In this document: piece by piece, positions 32,097-42,273 of the stretch | Layout of the letters: every line of letters begins with the position of its first letter | How positions within the stretch are numbered: position 1 is the stretch's first letter | Program-made: the position numbers and the translations under genes | DNA from: Strobilurus pachycystidiatus | Lineage: Eukaryota; Basidiomycota; Agaricomycetes; Agaricales; Physalacriaceae | DNA: 64,000 nt | Direction: 5' to 3' | Assembly (NCBI GenBank): GCA_019915135.1 | Contig: JAHLMK010000006.1 | Coordinates: 124,001-188,000 of the forward strand | Notes under the pieces: generated by a model | Told to the model about the DNA's origin: nothing | Database searches by the model: none | The model's input: the letters and a program-made list of their open reading frames with translations, nothing else

Positions 32097-33073
32097 TTAT
32101 ATAACAAGCTGCATGAGTACAATGTTTCCGTCGTCGCAGGCGCGTTGGTATGCATCAAGAGCCACTTCGTAGGTAGGAAGACTGCGGTACACTGATCCAG
32201 GCACCCCAACATAATGGAAAGCCGATTCGACACTTAGAGATTATTTGAGAGGCGTCCATCGACGGTGTAGAAAATATACTCACTGTGTGCGATAGATACC
32301 AGGCTGTGTCCCAGCAAAGACGACGTGCCAAGAGTCCGTGCGAACGCCATCGCTGAGCGGGCTCTCGAGGCTCCATATCTGGATCTGTGGATCTTGCACG
32401 CGGATCTCGCGAAAGTGCCGACGCTGGATCAGGGTGTGGTTGGATACCAAGCGATGCTCTTGGGCAAATCGAAACGCTGCTTCTGCTTGCGAGAACTTGA
32501 GATAACCCTGATGGATGGCGCACGAGACGCCACGAGTTTGAGATGTGGTTTCAGCCCTGGAAATGATGAGATACTAGTCTGCTCAAGCATGAGAAGAGGA
32601 CACGCACCAGGTGCTGTATACTCCAGGTTTCGGTCCTACGAAAACAACGTAGCCTTGACATCTCGTTGCGGGGCGCTGTCTGGCGGGGGAGAGACGTTCG
32701 ACGTGAGCGCCTTGGCGGTGCTGTGCATTGCCGGCGTCCGACCTCACGGATTATCAGAATGTAGAATTTCCAATGCAATAATCATGCTCACCTACCATTG
32801 TGTAGTGATACGCGTGGTTGGCCCATTTCGTATGGCGTAGACAGCAGGCGACCCATGCGGCGCGCCAAGGCGGATATTGGCAAGAGCCGCGGCGAGGTCG
32901 TCAGCGTCATCGCGATCAGGTCTCGCAATGTTTGCATAGGCTGGGGGCGGAGTCGCAGGCGGTGACAGAGGGGGCGGCGGCCGCGCTGGGGTGTCTTCCT
33001 CATCTGAACTCAGTTCAATCTCAATGAGAGACGGGACAACACGTCGCGAGGTGACGTCACGGCGAATGCTCAT
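32097..33073 (-). CDS. Protein with two RNase H1 N-terminal-like domains (273 aa)
   Basis: Exons 32796-33073, 32608-32742, 32284-32556, 32097-32232 (822 nt, in frame). The N-terminus is disordered (ELSSDEEDTPARPPPPLSPP). Two copies of the viroplasmin/RNase H1 N-terminal fold follow. Copy one is GYVVFVGPKPGVYSTWAETT then GVSCAIHQGYLKFSQAEAAF. Copy two is WHVVFAGTQPGIYRTHVESA then GVPGSVYRSLPTYEVALDAY. Family knowledge: this fold binds RNA-DNA hybrids or dsRNA when joined to RNase H1; here no catalytic RNase H is present. It is next to 33187-33873, which has one such domain. Confidence 0.72.
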
Positions 33074-33186
33074 GCTGGGAGGTGGAAGGAGGATATGATT
33101 AACATGTTGGCAACAGGAACACTATTAAAGGGCCACAAGTATTGATCCCGGCCGGCCCGTTCAATATCGAAAGATAAGCAAGCACA

Positions 33187-33873
33187 TTACATCACGCTAC
33201 AGCAGAGCAACCTGGAATGAATCCGTTTAGGACGGACAAGACGACGGTGGGCGGAGAACGAGAAATGAACTGACCTGTCGCGAGACGACTTGTGATACTT
33301 GCCGATGCGAACTTTCTTGGCAGCGAGTTCTTCGTTGAAGAATTGGATGGCAGCGGCTTGACTGTGTCGCTTCTTGCGAAACCCTTCGGAGACTCCATTG
33401 ATCATGGCGGAGGCTTCCGCGCTGAGAAACGTTGAGTAAAAGAGTCATGAATAAGCCTAATGAATTGACACATACGAGCTCGTCACAATGCCGACTTTCA
33501 GGCCAACAGTGATGACATAGAAGAAGGTCTTTGACCCATCGGCCTCTGCCAGAATGTAAGCAGGCCGGAGGGGTGCATTCGGGACCTTCGAGAAGAGGAT
33601 GCCGGCACGCAGATGAACACTCTCGTCGACGTATTCGTCGAGGGCGATGAGTGGATCGTAGACATATTGGGCGGGGAAGGACGACGGAATCTCGTAGGCC
33701 GGAGGCTTGACGACCTGGTCTAAATGATACAAATGAGTACCGATATTGATCTAGAAATGAAACTGAAAGAGACGCCACATACCTGGCGGGGCACTGACAG
33801 TCAAATCCGCCGGCGCTGCTGAGGCTTTTGCATCAACAGGACTAGAGAATCCAACGTCAGAGTGAGCAGACAT
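33187..33873 (-). CDS. Protein with one RNase H1 N-terminal-like domain (168 aa)
   Basis: Exons 33783-33873, 33476-33719, 33275-33421, 33187-33211 (507 nt, in frame). The domain is split by an intron: KTFFYVITVGLKVGIVTS, then AEASAMINGVSEGFRKKR and SQAAAIQFFNEELAAKKVRI. It fits the FYVVTVGxxPGIYxxW..GVSGA.FKKF pattern of viroplasmin/RNase H1 N-terminal folds. The C-terminus is basic and short. It shares a 164-bp divergent promoter region with the gene at 34038. Role of the free-standing domain unknown. Confidence 0.72.
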
Positions 33874-34037
33874 GGTGGCGAGAGACAGACCGACGAGTCG
33901 TTGTCACGCGGATGTGGAGGTAGAAGATTGGAAATACTCGCCACCTCTGCTTCCCGGCCAAAAGATAGCGTCCGGTACTCTTCCGGGCCAACGTCAAGTG
34001 ACACGCGCAAGTGTAATACGTCGCCAGTGCCACCGCC

Positions 34038-36746
34038 ATGGTCGTCAACAAGACCGCCTCCGGGCGAAAGAGAGCGTATCGGTCCGTGCCCAAGAAAGAC
34101 CGCCGCAACGCCAAGGGATGGATGGACGGTAAACGGGCTGAAATCTTCGAGCCGCAGGTGGCCGAGTTCGTAGACGCCGTAGAGCACGGCTGGCAGGCGG
34201 TAGAAAAGAAGCTGAAACAGATACAGAGTCAGTTCCATGCCCAATTCCCCTGGCCACTCCAGGACTGCGAGGAGCCGGAGACCGTCGAGCCCTACGACGC
34301 GTTGTTGGGTTTGCCGGCAGATGACAGTGCTTTGTCGGACGAAGAATACGCAGCGAAACGGCAGCACATCCTCAGGATGAATCTGGTGAGTTTGCATATG
34401 CTGGATTTATTGAATGGAATTACTTACCGACCGGGCTCTGGCAGCGTCTTCGTCGCTGGTTCATCTATCGAGCCGTAAAATTTCGCAAGCGCGTCAAACG
34501 CCTGACAGCTCGCGATTCCGAAGATGTGTTCCACATCCTCATGGCGAGACTCTGCGGAATCTCGAAACCGCCCAAGCAACCCCACGCCTATCATTTGTTC
34601 CACCACCAAAACTGGGATACCGGCCTCCAACTCCGCACCATAGTTGAGGCAGCGTGGAAGAAGATCTCCGACTCGACGTTGTTGTCCAAGGACGCGGATT
34701 TTGGTCAACGAATCGTCGATTCCGTCTGGCTTAAACTGGACGACGCCATTAGGATCAAGTACGCCGGCTTGGAGCCAATGCTGGTACGGGCCATCGACGA
34801 GATGTGGGCGCTGAGGGGAAAGGCGAGGAAGACGGTGACGATCGGTACAGAGTTTGTGCGGAAGGTTTTTAGGGAGTTGACGGCAGAGGAGCGGGAGTCG
34901 TACGCCACAGAGGCAAAGAAGAAGGGAACGGCAGACAAAGCCGCATACGAGAAGAGGCTCAGCGAGCCGCCCTCGAAGGCGCCGTTGGATCGGAAACTGT
35001 AGGTCTTCATGCGCACTGTCCTATGGTGGAATTGATGTAAGTATACGCGCACAGGGCACTTGCAAACTCAGAGCTATTCATCGGGGAGGTCAATTGCGGC
35101 ATCGAGGAGCGCACGTTCTGCCGAGTCTTCACCATCGTCGGCGGACCCATGGATGTGTATAACGGACAAATTGGTACCTTCAAGTGAGTTAATCACCAAT
35201 ACCGTCATCGATGTGAGATATCACTCACGATAAATGCAGCGTTACAACAACTCGCAATTCCGCGGCGGTGCCGCTATCCTTCCCGGAGTGGATGGGGGAG
35301 GCGAAGATGGGCGCCCTTATCGCCGACTACAAGTCGTGGCTTGGGACGTGCTACAATACGGCCGAGAAGGCTTCCGTCGTGGTGTCACCTATTTCGACCC
35401 ACTCGACAACTCCAATGTCTGTGTCTGACACAGAGATCGTGGTGCCGCCGACGCTCGAAGATTCATCCCTGGAGGCTTTCCCAGCAGGGGACGAGGGACC
35501 TGACTCCAACACCGACGTAAGCCGTTTTGTCGACACGGCGGCGATGCTAGCTGAGCTTGGGAACATTGACGGAAGCAGCTCTGACGATTCCTCCGATTCC
35601 TCCGATTCCTCCGAGGAAGGGGAGGAGACAGACAACAACAACAATGCTGGAGAGGAGCGGGTCAAAGATGTCGGCGGGAAAAGGAAGAGGCAGAAAAACG
35701 CGACGAAAATCTCGAAGGCGCCGGCGAAAAGGGTGCGGATGAGCGCAATCGAAATCGAGAGGGACAACAATATCCACCGAAACAAGCTGGTTCTGGCCGC
35801 GTTGTCGCATATGCAAGACATGGGTCTGCCAACAACCGGGATGACGTCCGCCGACTTTGTGCGCCACGCTGAGGCTGGCATAGCCGACGGCACAATCATC
35901 GATCCGAACCTTCCACCTCCGCCGCCAGCGCCGCCGCGACCGAAGCCAAAACCTAAGGCGAAGAGTGTGGAGCGTCCGCCTCCTCGCCGATCAGAACGTC
36001 TGAGCAACGATGGAACTGATGACGCAGAGGTCCAGGTTGGATTGGGCGCAACCACGGTGGAGGACGATCAGAATGGCGAGATGAATGCGCCAATCCAGGG
36101 CGTGGTCGAAGACGGATCTGCACCAGGGGAAAGCGCGGCTGGCGTCGGTCCTGTGGCAATAATGGGCGAGGATGCCGACGATGTCAGCGTCAGCAACTTC
36201 AAGGAGCTGCTCGGCGAGGCACCGCCTTGGTTGAATGAGAGCGTCACGGAGTTCATGCAAGCCGAGGGGGGTGAGGAATTGAAGAGAATCTTGAGGCTGT
36301 TGTTGGAAATTGAGCAGTTGTACGGATGGACGACGGTTGAGAAGGGGAAAGGGGGAAACTTACCTGGTACGCGTTTGCGTCCGTTGATTTTGACAAAGTG
36401 GATAAGCCTAGGGCGAACTCGCAACGGCGTGCGGCAGACGCTTGGAGATAAAGATGGAGCCGGATTCAAGACGGCATGGGCAGTGTGGTGGGCGGCGTTG
36501 CAGGAGGCGTGGCGCAAGCGTAACGACAGTGGCGAGTGGATCAAAGAGGACTATGGTGACGAATGGACCAAACTACGTGTTCCGGGCCAGAACGGCCTGT
36601 TGAGCGTCGTCGCCGCGCTGTCATGGTGGAAGTCATACGATCTGGCCAAGGGTAACGCTTCCTCCGAATGGGAAGATGCGAGGAACGACGTTGAGTGGGT
36701 GATGACAGGGTTGTTGAACCATGTGCGCGCGAAGCAAGGCGATTGA
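34038..36746 (+). CDS. Large unrecognised KDZ-cargo protein (845 aa, 4 exons)
   Basis: Exons 34038-34385, 34445-34998, 35055-35183, 35240-36746 (2,538 nt, in frame). The N-terminus is basic (SGRKRAYRSVPKKDRRNAKG), followed by a helical region with DSEDVFHILMARLCGISKPP. A middle HMG-like stretch is FRELTAEERESYATEAKKKG. The third exon carries FCRVFTIVGGPMDVYNGQIG. An acidic tract of Ser/Asp/Glu follows (DGSSSDDSSDSSDSSEEGEE) and a basic segment GGKRKRQKN, then a Pro-rich linker. The Trp-rich C-terminal domain has LRPLILTKWISLGRTRNGV, AWAVWWAALQEAWRKR and LLSVVAALSWWKSYDLA. It resembles a protein family I know only as hypothetical in mushrooms. Function unknown; chromatin or DNA association is a guess from composition. 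Confidence 0.7.
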
Positions 36747-37312
36747 ATAGATATGTCGTAAAATAAGATCGTGACAATGGTCTTAGCGGAAGAGCATCGG
36801 AAATGAGTGGCCAAAAGGAATGTATTGTCGTCAAATGGTCATGATGGAGATGGAGGCGGGCAGGCATCGCAATTCCGATTCGTACAAGTCCAACGATCAC
36901 GTGCTGGTCCTCGGGCCGAGCGAACCATTTCTGCTGTTTTGTAAGATGAGGTAACCTCTGTAGACGTCGGTTACTTACATGTGCAAGGAGATAGTGACTT
37001 CCGTGAGGATACCAAAGTAAAATTTCCGTCTTCCGCACTGTCTGGGGCGGGAATGCCGTGGCACAGGCGGGTAGCCAGCCGGCATCTCGGGATAATCTGA
37101 TGCTTGCCGTGTGCCGGCGCCCAACAGCCAAATCCGGGTACGGCATCATTCGGCTCTGAAGCTAGGGCCGACATTTGAAAGCACAATAGCCCCGGTTAAG
37201 GGCAAGGGCGCTGTGGGCGGGACACGTGCACGGGGAAATTGCCGAGCGTCCAGAGGATGACATAATGCTTACTCGGGTCTGATCTGCGGGTGTCAAGTGG
37301 CACACGTTTAGC
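36747..37312. other. Right subterminal region of the KDZ element
   Basis: Non-coding. It includes the right inverted repeat. No gene supported; the long minus-strand frame 36541-37149 overlaps the end of the real gene and shows no domain features. Confidence 0.45.
37290..37305 (-). repeat. Subterminal inverted repeat, right
   Basis: GTGTCAAGTGGCACAC, the reverse complement of 23688-23703 with one mismatch. Confidence 0.7.
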
Positions 37313-37322
37313 AATCATTACA
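37313..37322 (+). repeat. 10-bp direct repeat, right end of KDZ element
   Basis: AATCATTACA, identical to 23637-23646. Confidence 0.65.
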
Positions 37323-38309
37323 TCTGTCAACTGGCCTGGCTATTTGACTAATTAGTACAGCTATGGCTCCAGAGGCCCTGTTTTCGCCAATTTATTGATT
37401 AACAACTTTACTGAAGATAATAAGATTTTCCTGTGAAAGTCGCACCACATCAATCCTAAGACAGTTTAGTGCCGAGTTCTGAGTGACTCAGTCATCTGGC
37501 CATCGCAGTCATCCAAAAGCTGTAACATATCTGCTCGCCAGATTGTATAGAGCGATCTAGGCGTGGGTAGGACACGAACGGCGCAATGCTGTCATTCCTG
37601 AACTCCAAAAGTGTAAGAGTTGAATGTGCAAGGCTCGTATGTTTCAGCTGCGTATAGACAGCGTAACGGAGTGATATCCTGTGGCGCGGGGAGACACCCG
37701 CCCGGGGTGTAGAAGACATGGCCCACTGTGCCCTGTCTTTGCAAGCGCCGCGGTGAACTGGTTCTTAAAATAAGACCCGAGTCATCAAAATTGCGGCGCC
37801 GTCAGTCCTCGTCAGTACCGAGACCGATGTAGACAGTCATAAGGCTGACATTGTGTGGACTGAGTCCCACGATCTACCGTCGAAGAAGCAAGAAGTATGG
37901 CTCCGATTCGTCGGAGTCCTGGATGTAGCTGTACTAGGAAACGTGGAATTGGTGTCCTACTGTACACGTTGCACGGCGCGATGATCTTGCCATTGTTCCC
38001 GCTGCTGATCCGGGGTGTGGACAGGTGAAGATCACTCACCTATTATTCCGGAAGCACGATGTAGCTTGTACTAGGTCTATTCGTGGCCCCAGCAGTAAGT
38101 AAGGAGTTACTACTGCTATACTACTGACAGATGTAATCATGAATTATGTAGTACGGATTGAGGTACGGATCTTCAATCGACAAACCGAGCCAGCGAAGGA
38201 ACTGAGGGTCTGCCAGCCGAGACTGTGGAATGATCGTCTCCCTGCCACATGTTCGGAACGGTACCATTGATGTTTCAATAAGGATCACCACGACGTGCGT
38301 ACAGCCCGG

Positions 38310-38600
38310 AGGTCTGATAAAAGTGCGGACCAAAATTTGAATGTGGCCGTAGATCTGATGCATTTGCGGACCAATATTTCAGATCTTGACGTATTGTCTG
38401 AGCCTAGGTGGGGGCCAAAATGGCTCGAGCCAGGTCGGCGGTCCTAAATGTGGCCAAAAGGGCCAAATGTGGAGAGAATTTGGCCCGAGTCAGATCTGTG
38501 GCGCAAGTCATTGCCATTCATGATAGTACATCTTGTGCTAGGTGCGGTCCAAAACTGAGGATGTGGTTGTCTGAGGCCCGGTGCGGACCAGGATTTAAAG
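38310..38600 (+). repeat. Degenerate repeats around TGCGGACCAAAA
   Basis: Variants of GTGCGGACCAAAATTT, ATGTGGCC and AGATCTG recur at about 38323, 38365, 38405, 38440, 38490, 38540 and 38580. Spacing is irregular (about 40-90 bp). It looks like an eroded tandem array; unit and origin are unclear. Confidence 0.45.
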
Positions 38601-38740
38601 GCCAGTATCAGACATTTTAGGGTATAAGTATTCGGGAACTCCTAGTCATAATTCATTAGTGCTGTTCCGTTTCCAAATTGAGTGAAACTGCTGTGTTTAC
38701 ATCATATGTGGGCCTGATCATGTAAGCGTTTCTGCGACTA

Positions 38741-38750
38741 CTTAAAAGGC
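38741..38750 (+). promoter_or_regulatory. TATA-like box of the small Cys/His gene
   Basis: CTTAAAAGGC lies about 105 bp before the ATG at 38853. A pyrimidine-rich leader follows (CTCATTTTCTGCTTCATC), typical of fungal transcription starts. Confidence 0.35.
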
Positions 38751-38852
38751 GCCTCTGTACAAGTACTTATCTCATTTTCTGCTTCATCAGCACTTTCATC
38801 CAACCGCCACAAAACTTTCCAACCACCTATACAATTTCCTATATCCTCAATC

Positions 38853-39078
38853 ATGTGTCACAAGGAGAAAGTCAAGAGCCACTCTTATCCGGTCTGTGGC
38901 CACAGCGTGGAGGTGACAGACAGTACAACTACCCTTGTACGTCCTATTTCCGGTGCCAAGCTGAATATCACGACTAATGGCCGAACACTAGATTCCCTGC
39001 AGCAATCCAAACTGCCGCACTAGCATCACCCATAAGAATCACTGTACCGAGCTGTGGTGCCCACACGGAGTCGTGTAA
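38853..39078 (+). CDS. Tiny Cys/His-rich protein (56 aa)
   Basis: Two exons, 38853-38936 and 38992-39078, joined over a 55-nt phase-0 intron (GTACGT..ACTAG). Exon 1 has MCHKEKVKSHSYPVCGHSVE. Exon 2 has PCSNPNCRTSITHKNHC, then WCPHGVV and stop. It has seven Cys and six His in 56 residues, in CxxH, CxxxxC and CxxH spacings; this suggests a one- or two-zinc fold. There is no signal peptide. Similar miniature proteins occur in mushroom genomes without known function. It is missed by a simple ORF search because each exon is short. Zinc binding is inference. Confidence 0.65.
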
Positions 39079-40198
39079 GTTTTGAGGCCATCTTGTTTGT
39101 TTGTTTGTTTCTCATACTCGTACATCTCTACAGGGAAACCAGGTTTATGATGATATATATGAAAAAGATAGGAAAATGTCCGCCCTGTGCTATGAACGAC
39201 GTGAAAGCGCAGATCGTCCAGGGAGGGTCGTCGAGTGGTCAAGAGTAACTGTAGTTTGAACTCAAGAACAACATAGAAGACATGTATGCAATTTATCTAC
39301 TAGAATCACAGCTGTGGCCTTTTACAATTGACAAGGCGAGATGAGTAGACCCTGCCGATTGAGTCAGACGGTTCACTCTTATTGGGTGTTTCGCCACAAT
39401 CCGAGTCGTCCACTTTGGATGTCTCCCGTACGGCGATTCAATTGTATGTCAAGTTTGGATTAGTGATGCGTTCAACGAGATTGGGAGGAGCGCTGAACAG
39501 ATGCATTTCGTAAGTGAAAGTTGAACATGTCTAGCGGAAGTGTCATTACTGTAGCGCCATGGGTTTCGCAATGGATAGAAACGAGTGATCGAACGACTCC
39601 GCAAGTTGCATGTCCTTGAACGCCCTCTAAGTACGCTCCCTGTACCATCAGAACCGTCCACGTTGCGTCCACTGTCCGCTGTCCTCGATTGCCGATACTA
39701 CCCCGGCCCCGGGCCCCGGCCCGATAGTCAAGTCGTCGACCTCCTTGGCCTCAGTTAGAGGCGGAGTTGTCGGAGGAGACCCAGAGCTGTCGTCTTGTGA
39801 CTTGTCATAAAGCGTCGTTTGCGAGAAACCGTTCAAATGGGAGCGGAATGAGCTAGAAAGCCGATGACAATTGTATTCTGCCGATCCAGTGGGCTGTGCC
39901 CGCGTAAACAACAACAACAAAGGCTGGCCGGATCAGACGGCTGAGTCCCTGCGTTATTATCTTTCTGGGTGATCCCGACGGATTTGCCCGCCTCAGAGAA
40001 CCTGTTGACCGACAAAATGAATTTAGACTGATGGAGGCAGGAAGAGATGCGGACGGACTGCACATCGCAACTGCTCTCCTTTGCAGACACCTGATTGTCT
40101 CTTTGCCGCTGGAACGTATTGGGGACATAAGTAGCAACGGTTGAAAGAGAGGTCAATCCTACGGTCCTTGGAATGGGCGTGTGGCGCAACCAGATAGT
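39079..40198. other. Intergenic; nothing recognised
   Basis: No supported gene. A GC-rich palindromic tract (CCCGGCCCCGGGCCCCGG) lies near 39703-39721. The frames overlapping the tRNA on the minus strand are shadows. Confidence 0.4.
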
Positions 40199-40294
40199 GG
40201 GGACATAGCTCAGTTGGGAGAGCAACAGACTGAAGTGTCCGTATCGACGTATCACTGCTTCTGGAGGTCCCCAGTTCAATCCTGGGTGTCCCCA
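40199..40294 (+). tRNA. tRNA-Phe(GAA), copy 2, with 23-nt intron
   Basis: Acceptor GGGGACA/TGTCCCC is perfectly paired; D-arm GCTC..GAGC; anticodon GAA in loop CTGAAG; T-arm CCCAG TTCAATC CTGGG; discriminator A. The intron is 40236-40258, 3' of base 37. The exons equal copies 1 and 3 apart from the acceptor end of copy 1. Confidence 0.9.
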
Positions 40295-40299
40295 TTTTT
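40295..40299 (+). terminator. RNA polymerase III terminator
   Basis: TTTTT directly after the discriminator base of tRNA-Phe copy 2. Confidence 0.75.
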
Positions 40300-40748
40300 C
40301 TCCCGGAGGCTTCGTTGTCTTTTTCTAAAAAAGAATTTTGTTGAAATTATGGAAGGAAGGCAGGAAGGAAGTTGAATCAGGCCCTGGCCCATGGGTGGGC
40401 CTGGGACTCGTCACTCGGGAGACGGACCGGGTGACCCAGTGTGGCGCACCATGCAGTACATAAGAGGCTGAAAGAATTCGAACTCACAGCGCTGAGTGCA
40501 CCACACCGCTAAAAATTTTGAAGGACAGACTCAATTCGAACACGTAAGGTGTGCAAGACATGGAATTTGAAAGGCTTCTGATAGATACAGCAAGAAATAA
40601 CTACAAGACACGGCACGATAGCACAGCTACACAAAAGCAACGGGAGGCAAGAATGATACAAGAGGGGGTATGAGTAGGGAAGTGGTACAACACCCTAGGG
40701 TGTATTTTCGTTTGGACTTGAACAACACGACGACAACGACACGGGCAC

Positions 40749-42273
40749 CTAAACAACATCATCTCCACACCTCTGGAACGTCGTCGTGAGGCTGTCAGAG
40801 GATCCAGACTGCTTCCTCTCGACGCCGTCCGTCTCGTGCGTAGTGTCGATCTTGATGCTAATGTTTGTCGGGTGCTACGTGACCGTCAGCGACCGATCAA
40901 GCAGCTCAGGAAATAAACAAACCTTGGCATGCAGACTAGACTTGCTCCTAACCGTCCCCATACTATTCGTACCCCCGAGCTCAACGACCGATCCCCCAAT
41001 CGTCTGCGTCTGGAACCCATGGCTCGTCTTGAACTTGACAGAGCTCGGACTCACACCCTGCCCACACGTCATCCCCATCCCCAATTCCTCGCTCGTCGTA
41101 TGCACCACGCCTCCTTCCGACGACCCCGAGTTGCGGAATCGCCTCCGGGCGTTGAGAGTGGCGAGCAGGGAATTGGAATAGAGCCGGCCGAGGCAGAAGA
41201 ACCAGCCGATGTAGATGAACGTGCTCGGGGCGGCGAGGATGCTGATAAGGCTGGCGACGGCGCACAGCGCGGTCACGGCGCCGGTGTTGATGGTGAACAG
41301 GATGAGCGTGCCGATCATGCGGCGGCTGTGCTCGAAGCCGGCGCGAGCGCGGGAGAGGCGGAGGAGATAGACGAGGGAGAGCGCGATAGAGAGGTCGCCG
41401 GCTGCGGCGAGGGAGTTGACGGTTACGCTGAGGGACTGAGGAAACGATTAGCCGAAGGTAGGGAGGGGGAGAAAAAGTTGCAAGTACCTTGAGCGTGGTC
41501 AATTCCTCGAAGGTCTTCACGCGGACGAGGGCGTAGACGCCGAAGACCATCACACAGCCGAATTCGGCGATGACGAGGGAAGACTGTGTGAGGGGGAGTC
41601 AGCAAACGAGAGAATGAGATGCGAACGAGCCAAGACTTACACAAAGAGCCGTGATCCAAATGTTTTTGTTCGACAAGCGCCACACGCGGAGCGTCAAGAA
41701 CCTGCGCGTCAGTCGATTAGAGCAGCCTCTATCACCAAGTCGCGAGCTCACCCTTGGACCAACAACGCCGTCAAACCGTTGAAGATGACCTCGAGGAGCA
41801 GACTCCAGACGGTCTGGCCGAGGATGACGGGGTTGGAGTAGTTAGTAATCGCATAGGTGTATACTGTGAATGCAGCGTGAGCAGTTGCAAGTGAAAAACG
41901 GAACTAGGAGATCGCACTGACCGGTATGGCTGATCAGGCCCTGGTGGACCGTGTCAAAGACCGTCACGGCGATAACGAGCGCCTTGAGACGCGGGCCGTC
42001 CGAGTGCCAGTGGTGCGTAAGGTAGGAGACCGTTTGGAGGAGAGTCACGCCAAGGAGCCTATAACGAGCGAGCGTTAGCGAGACGGTTGCGGAGAAACGC
42101 CACCACAAGGCAGCACAAAAAACAGGGAGACTCACACCCCAGCGACGACCACGCCAACAAACGCCGCACCGATACTGTACCGCGAAAAAAGACCATTAGT
42201 CGAATAGAAAACGAACTTGGTGGTGAAAGTGGACGTACGTCGAATCGAGCGAGATGCCGATCCCTGTTGGCAT
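40749..42273 (-). CDS. DUF6534-type seven-helix membrane protein (364 aa, 8 exons)
   Basis: Exons 42239-42273, 42136-42174, 41922-42058, 41752-41863, 41641-41701, 41488-41583, 40923-41435, 40749-40850 (1,095 nt, in frame). Seven hydrophobic segments are seen: IGAAFVGVVVAGVLLGVTLL, ALVIAVTVFDTVHQGLI, VILGQTVWSLLLEVIFNGL, WITALCSSLVIAEFGCVMVF, LSVTVNSLAAAGDLSIALSL, LILFTINTGAVTALCAVASL, IYIGWFFCLGRLYSNSL. LLATLNAR and a serine-rich cytoplasmic tail follow. This order fits the DUF6534 family of mushroom membrane proteins, of unknown function. The last splice uses the second AG (CATCAAG), which gives an in-frame tail ending at TAG 40749. A decayed duplicate lies at 7747-8260. Confidence 0.85.

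Larger units (their letters stand above)
23647..37312 (-). mobile_element. Probable 13.7-kb KDZ DNA transposon with cargo genes
   Basis: It holds an intact KDZ transposase and seven more intact multi-exon genes. It is flanked by AATCATTACA on both sides, and a near-perfect inverted 16-mer lies near the ends (23688-23703 and 37290-37305; 15 of 16 pair). The left end also has further TGTCA/TGACA boxes (about 23716-23760), as expected for transposase binding sites. The inverted motif is 41 bp from the left edge but only 7 bp from the right, so the exact termini are not settled. Family knowledge: KDZ elements are large, make 8-bp duplications, and in basidiomycetes are known to carry passenger genes. 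The cargo set here is not one I recognise. Confidence 0.65.
37323..38852. other. Intergenic, original 3' flank of the F-box locus
   Basis: No ORF with support. It probably continues the 3' flank of the interrupted F-box gene, since the KDZ target copy overlaps that gene's stop. From about 38310 it contains a degenerate repeat, listed separately. Confidence 0.4.

Noticed and set aside
36541..37149. 202-residue minus-strand ORF
   Set aside because: It overlaps the end of the real plus-strand gene and the transposon edge, with no domain pattern.
23647..37312. A TET/JBP dioxygenase, expected in some KDZ elements
   Set aside because: No H-x-D ... H ... R iron/2-oxoglutarate pattern was found in any of the spliced cargo proteins.
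39540..39620. tRNA-like string CGCAATGGATAGAAACG
   Set aside because: It resembles an Arg tRNA D-arm but no acceptor, anticodon or T-arm pairing follows.
40023..40295. Minus-strand ORF over tRNA-Phe (starts MGTPRIELGTSR)
   Set aside because: It is the complement of the tRNA B box read as protein, a common false gene. The same string appears at 43622.
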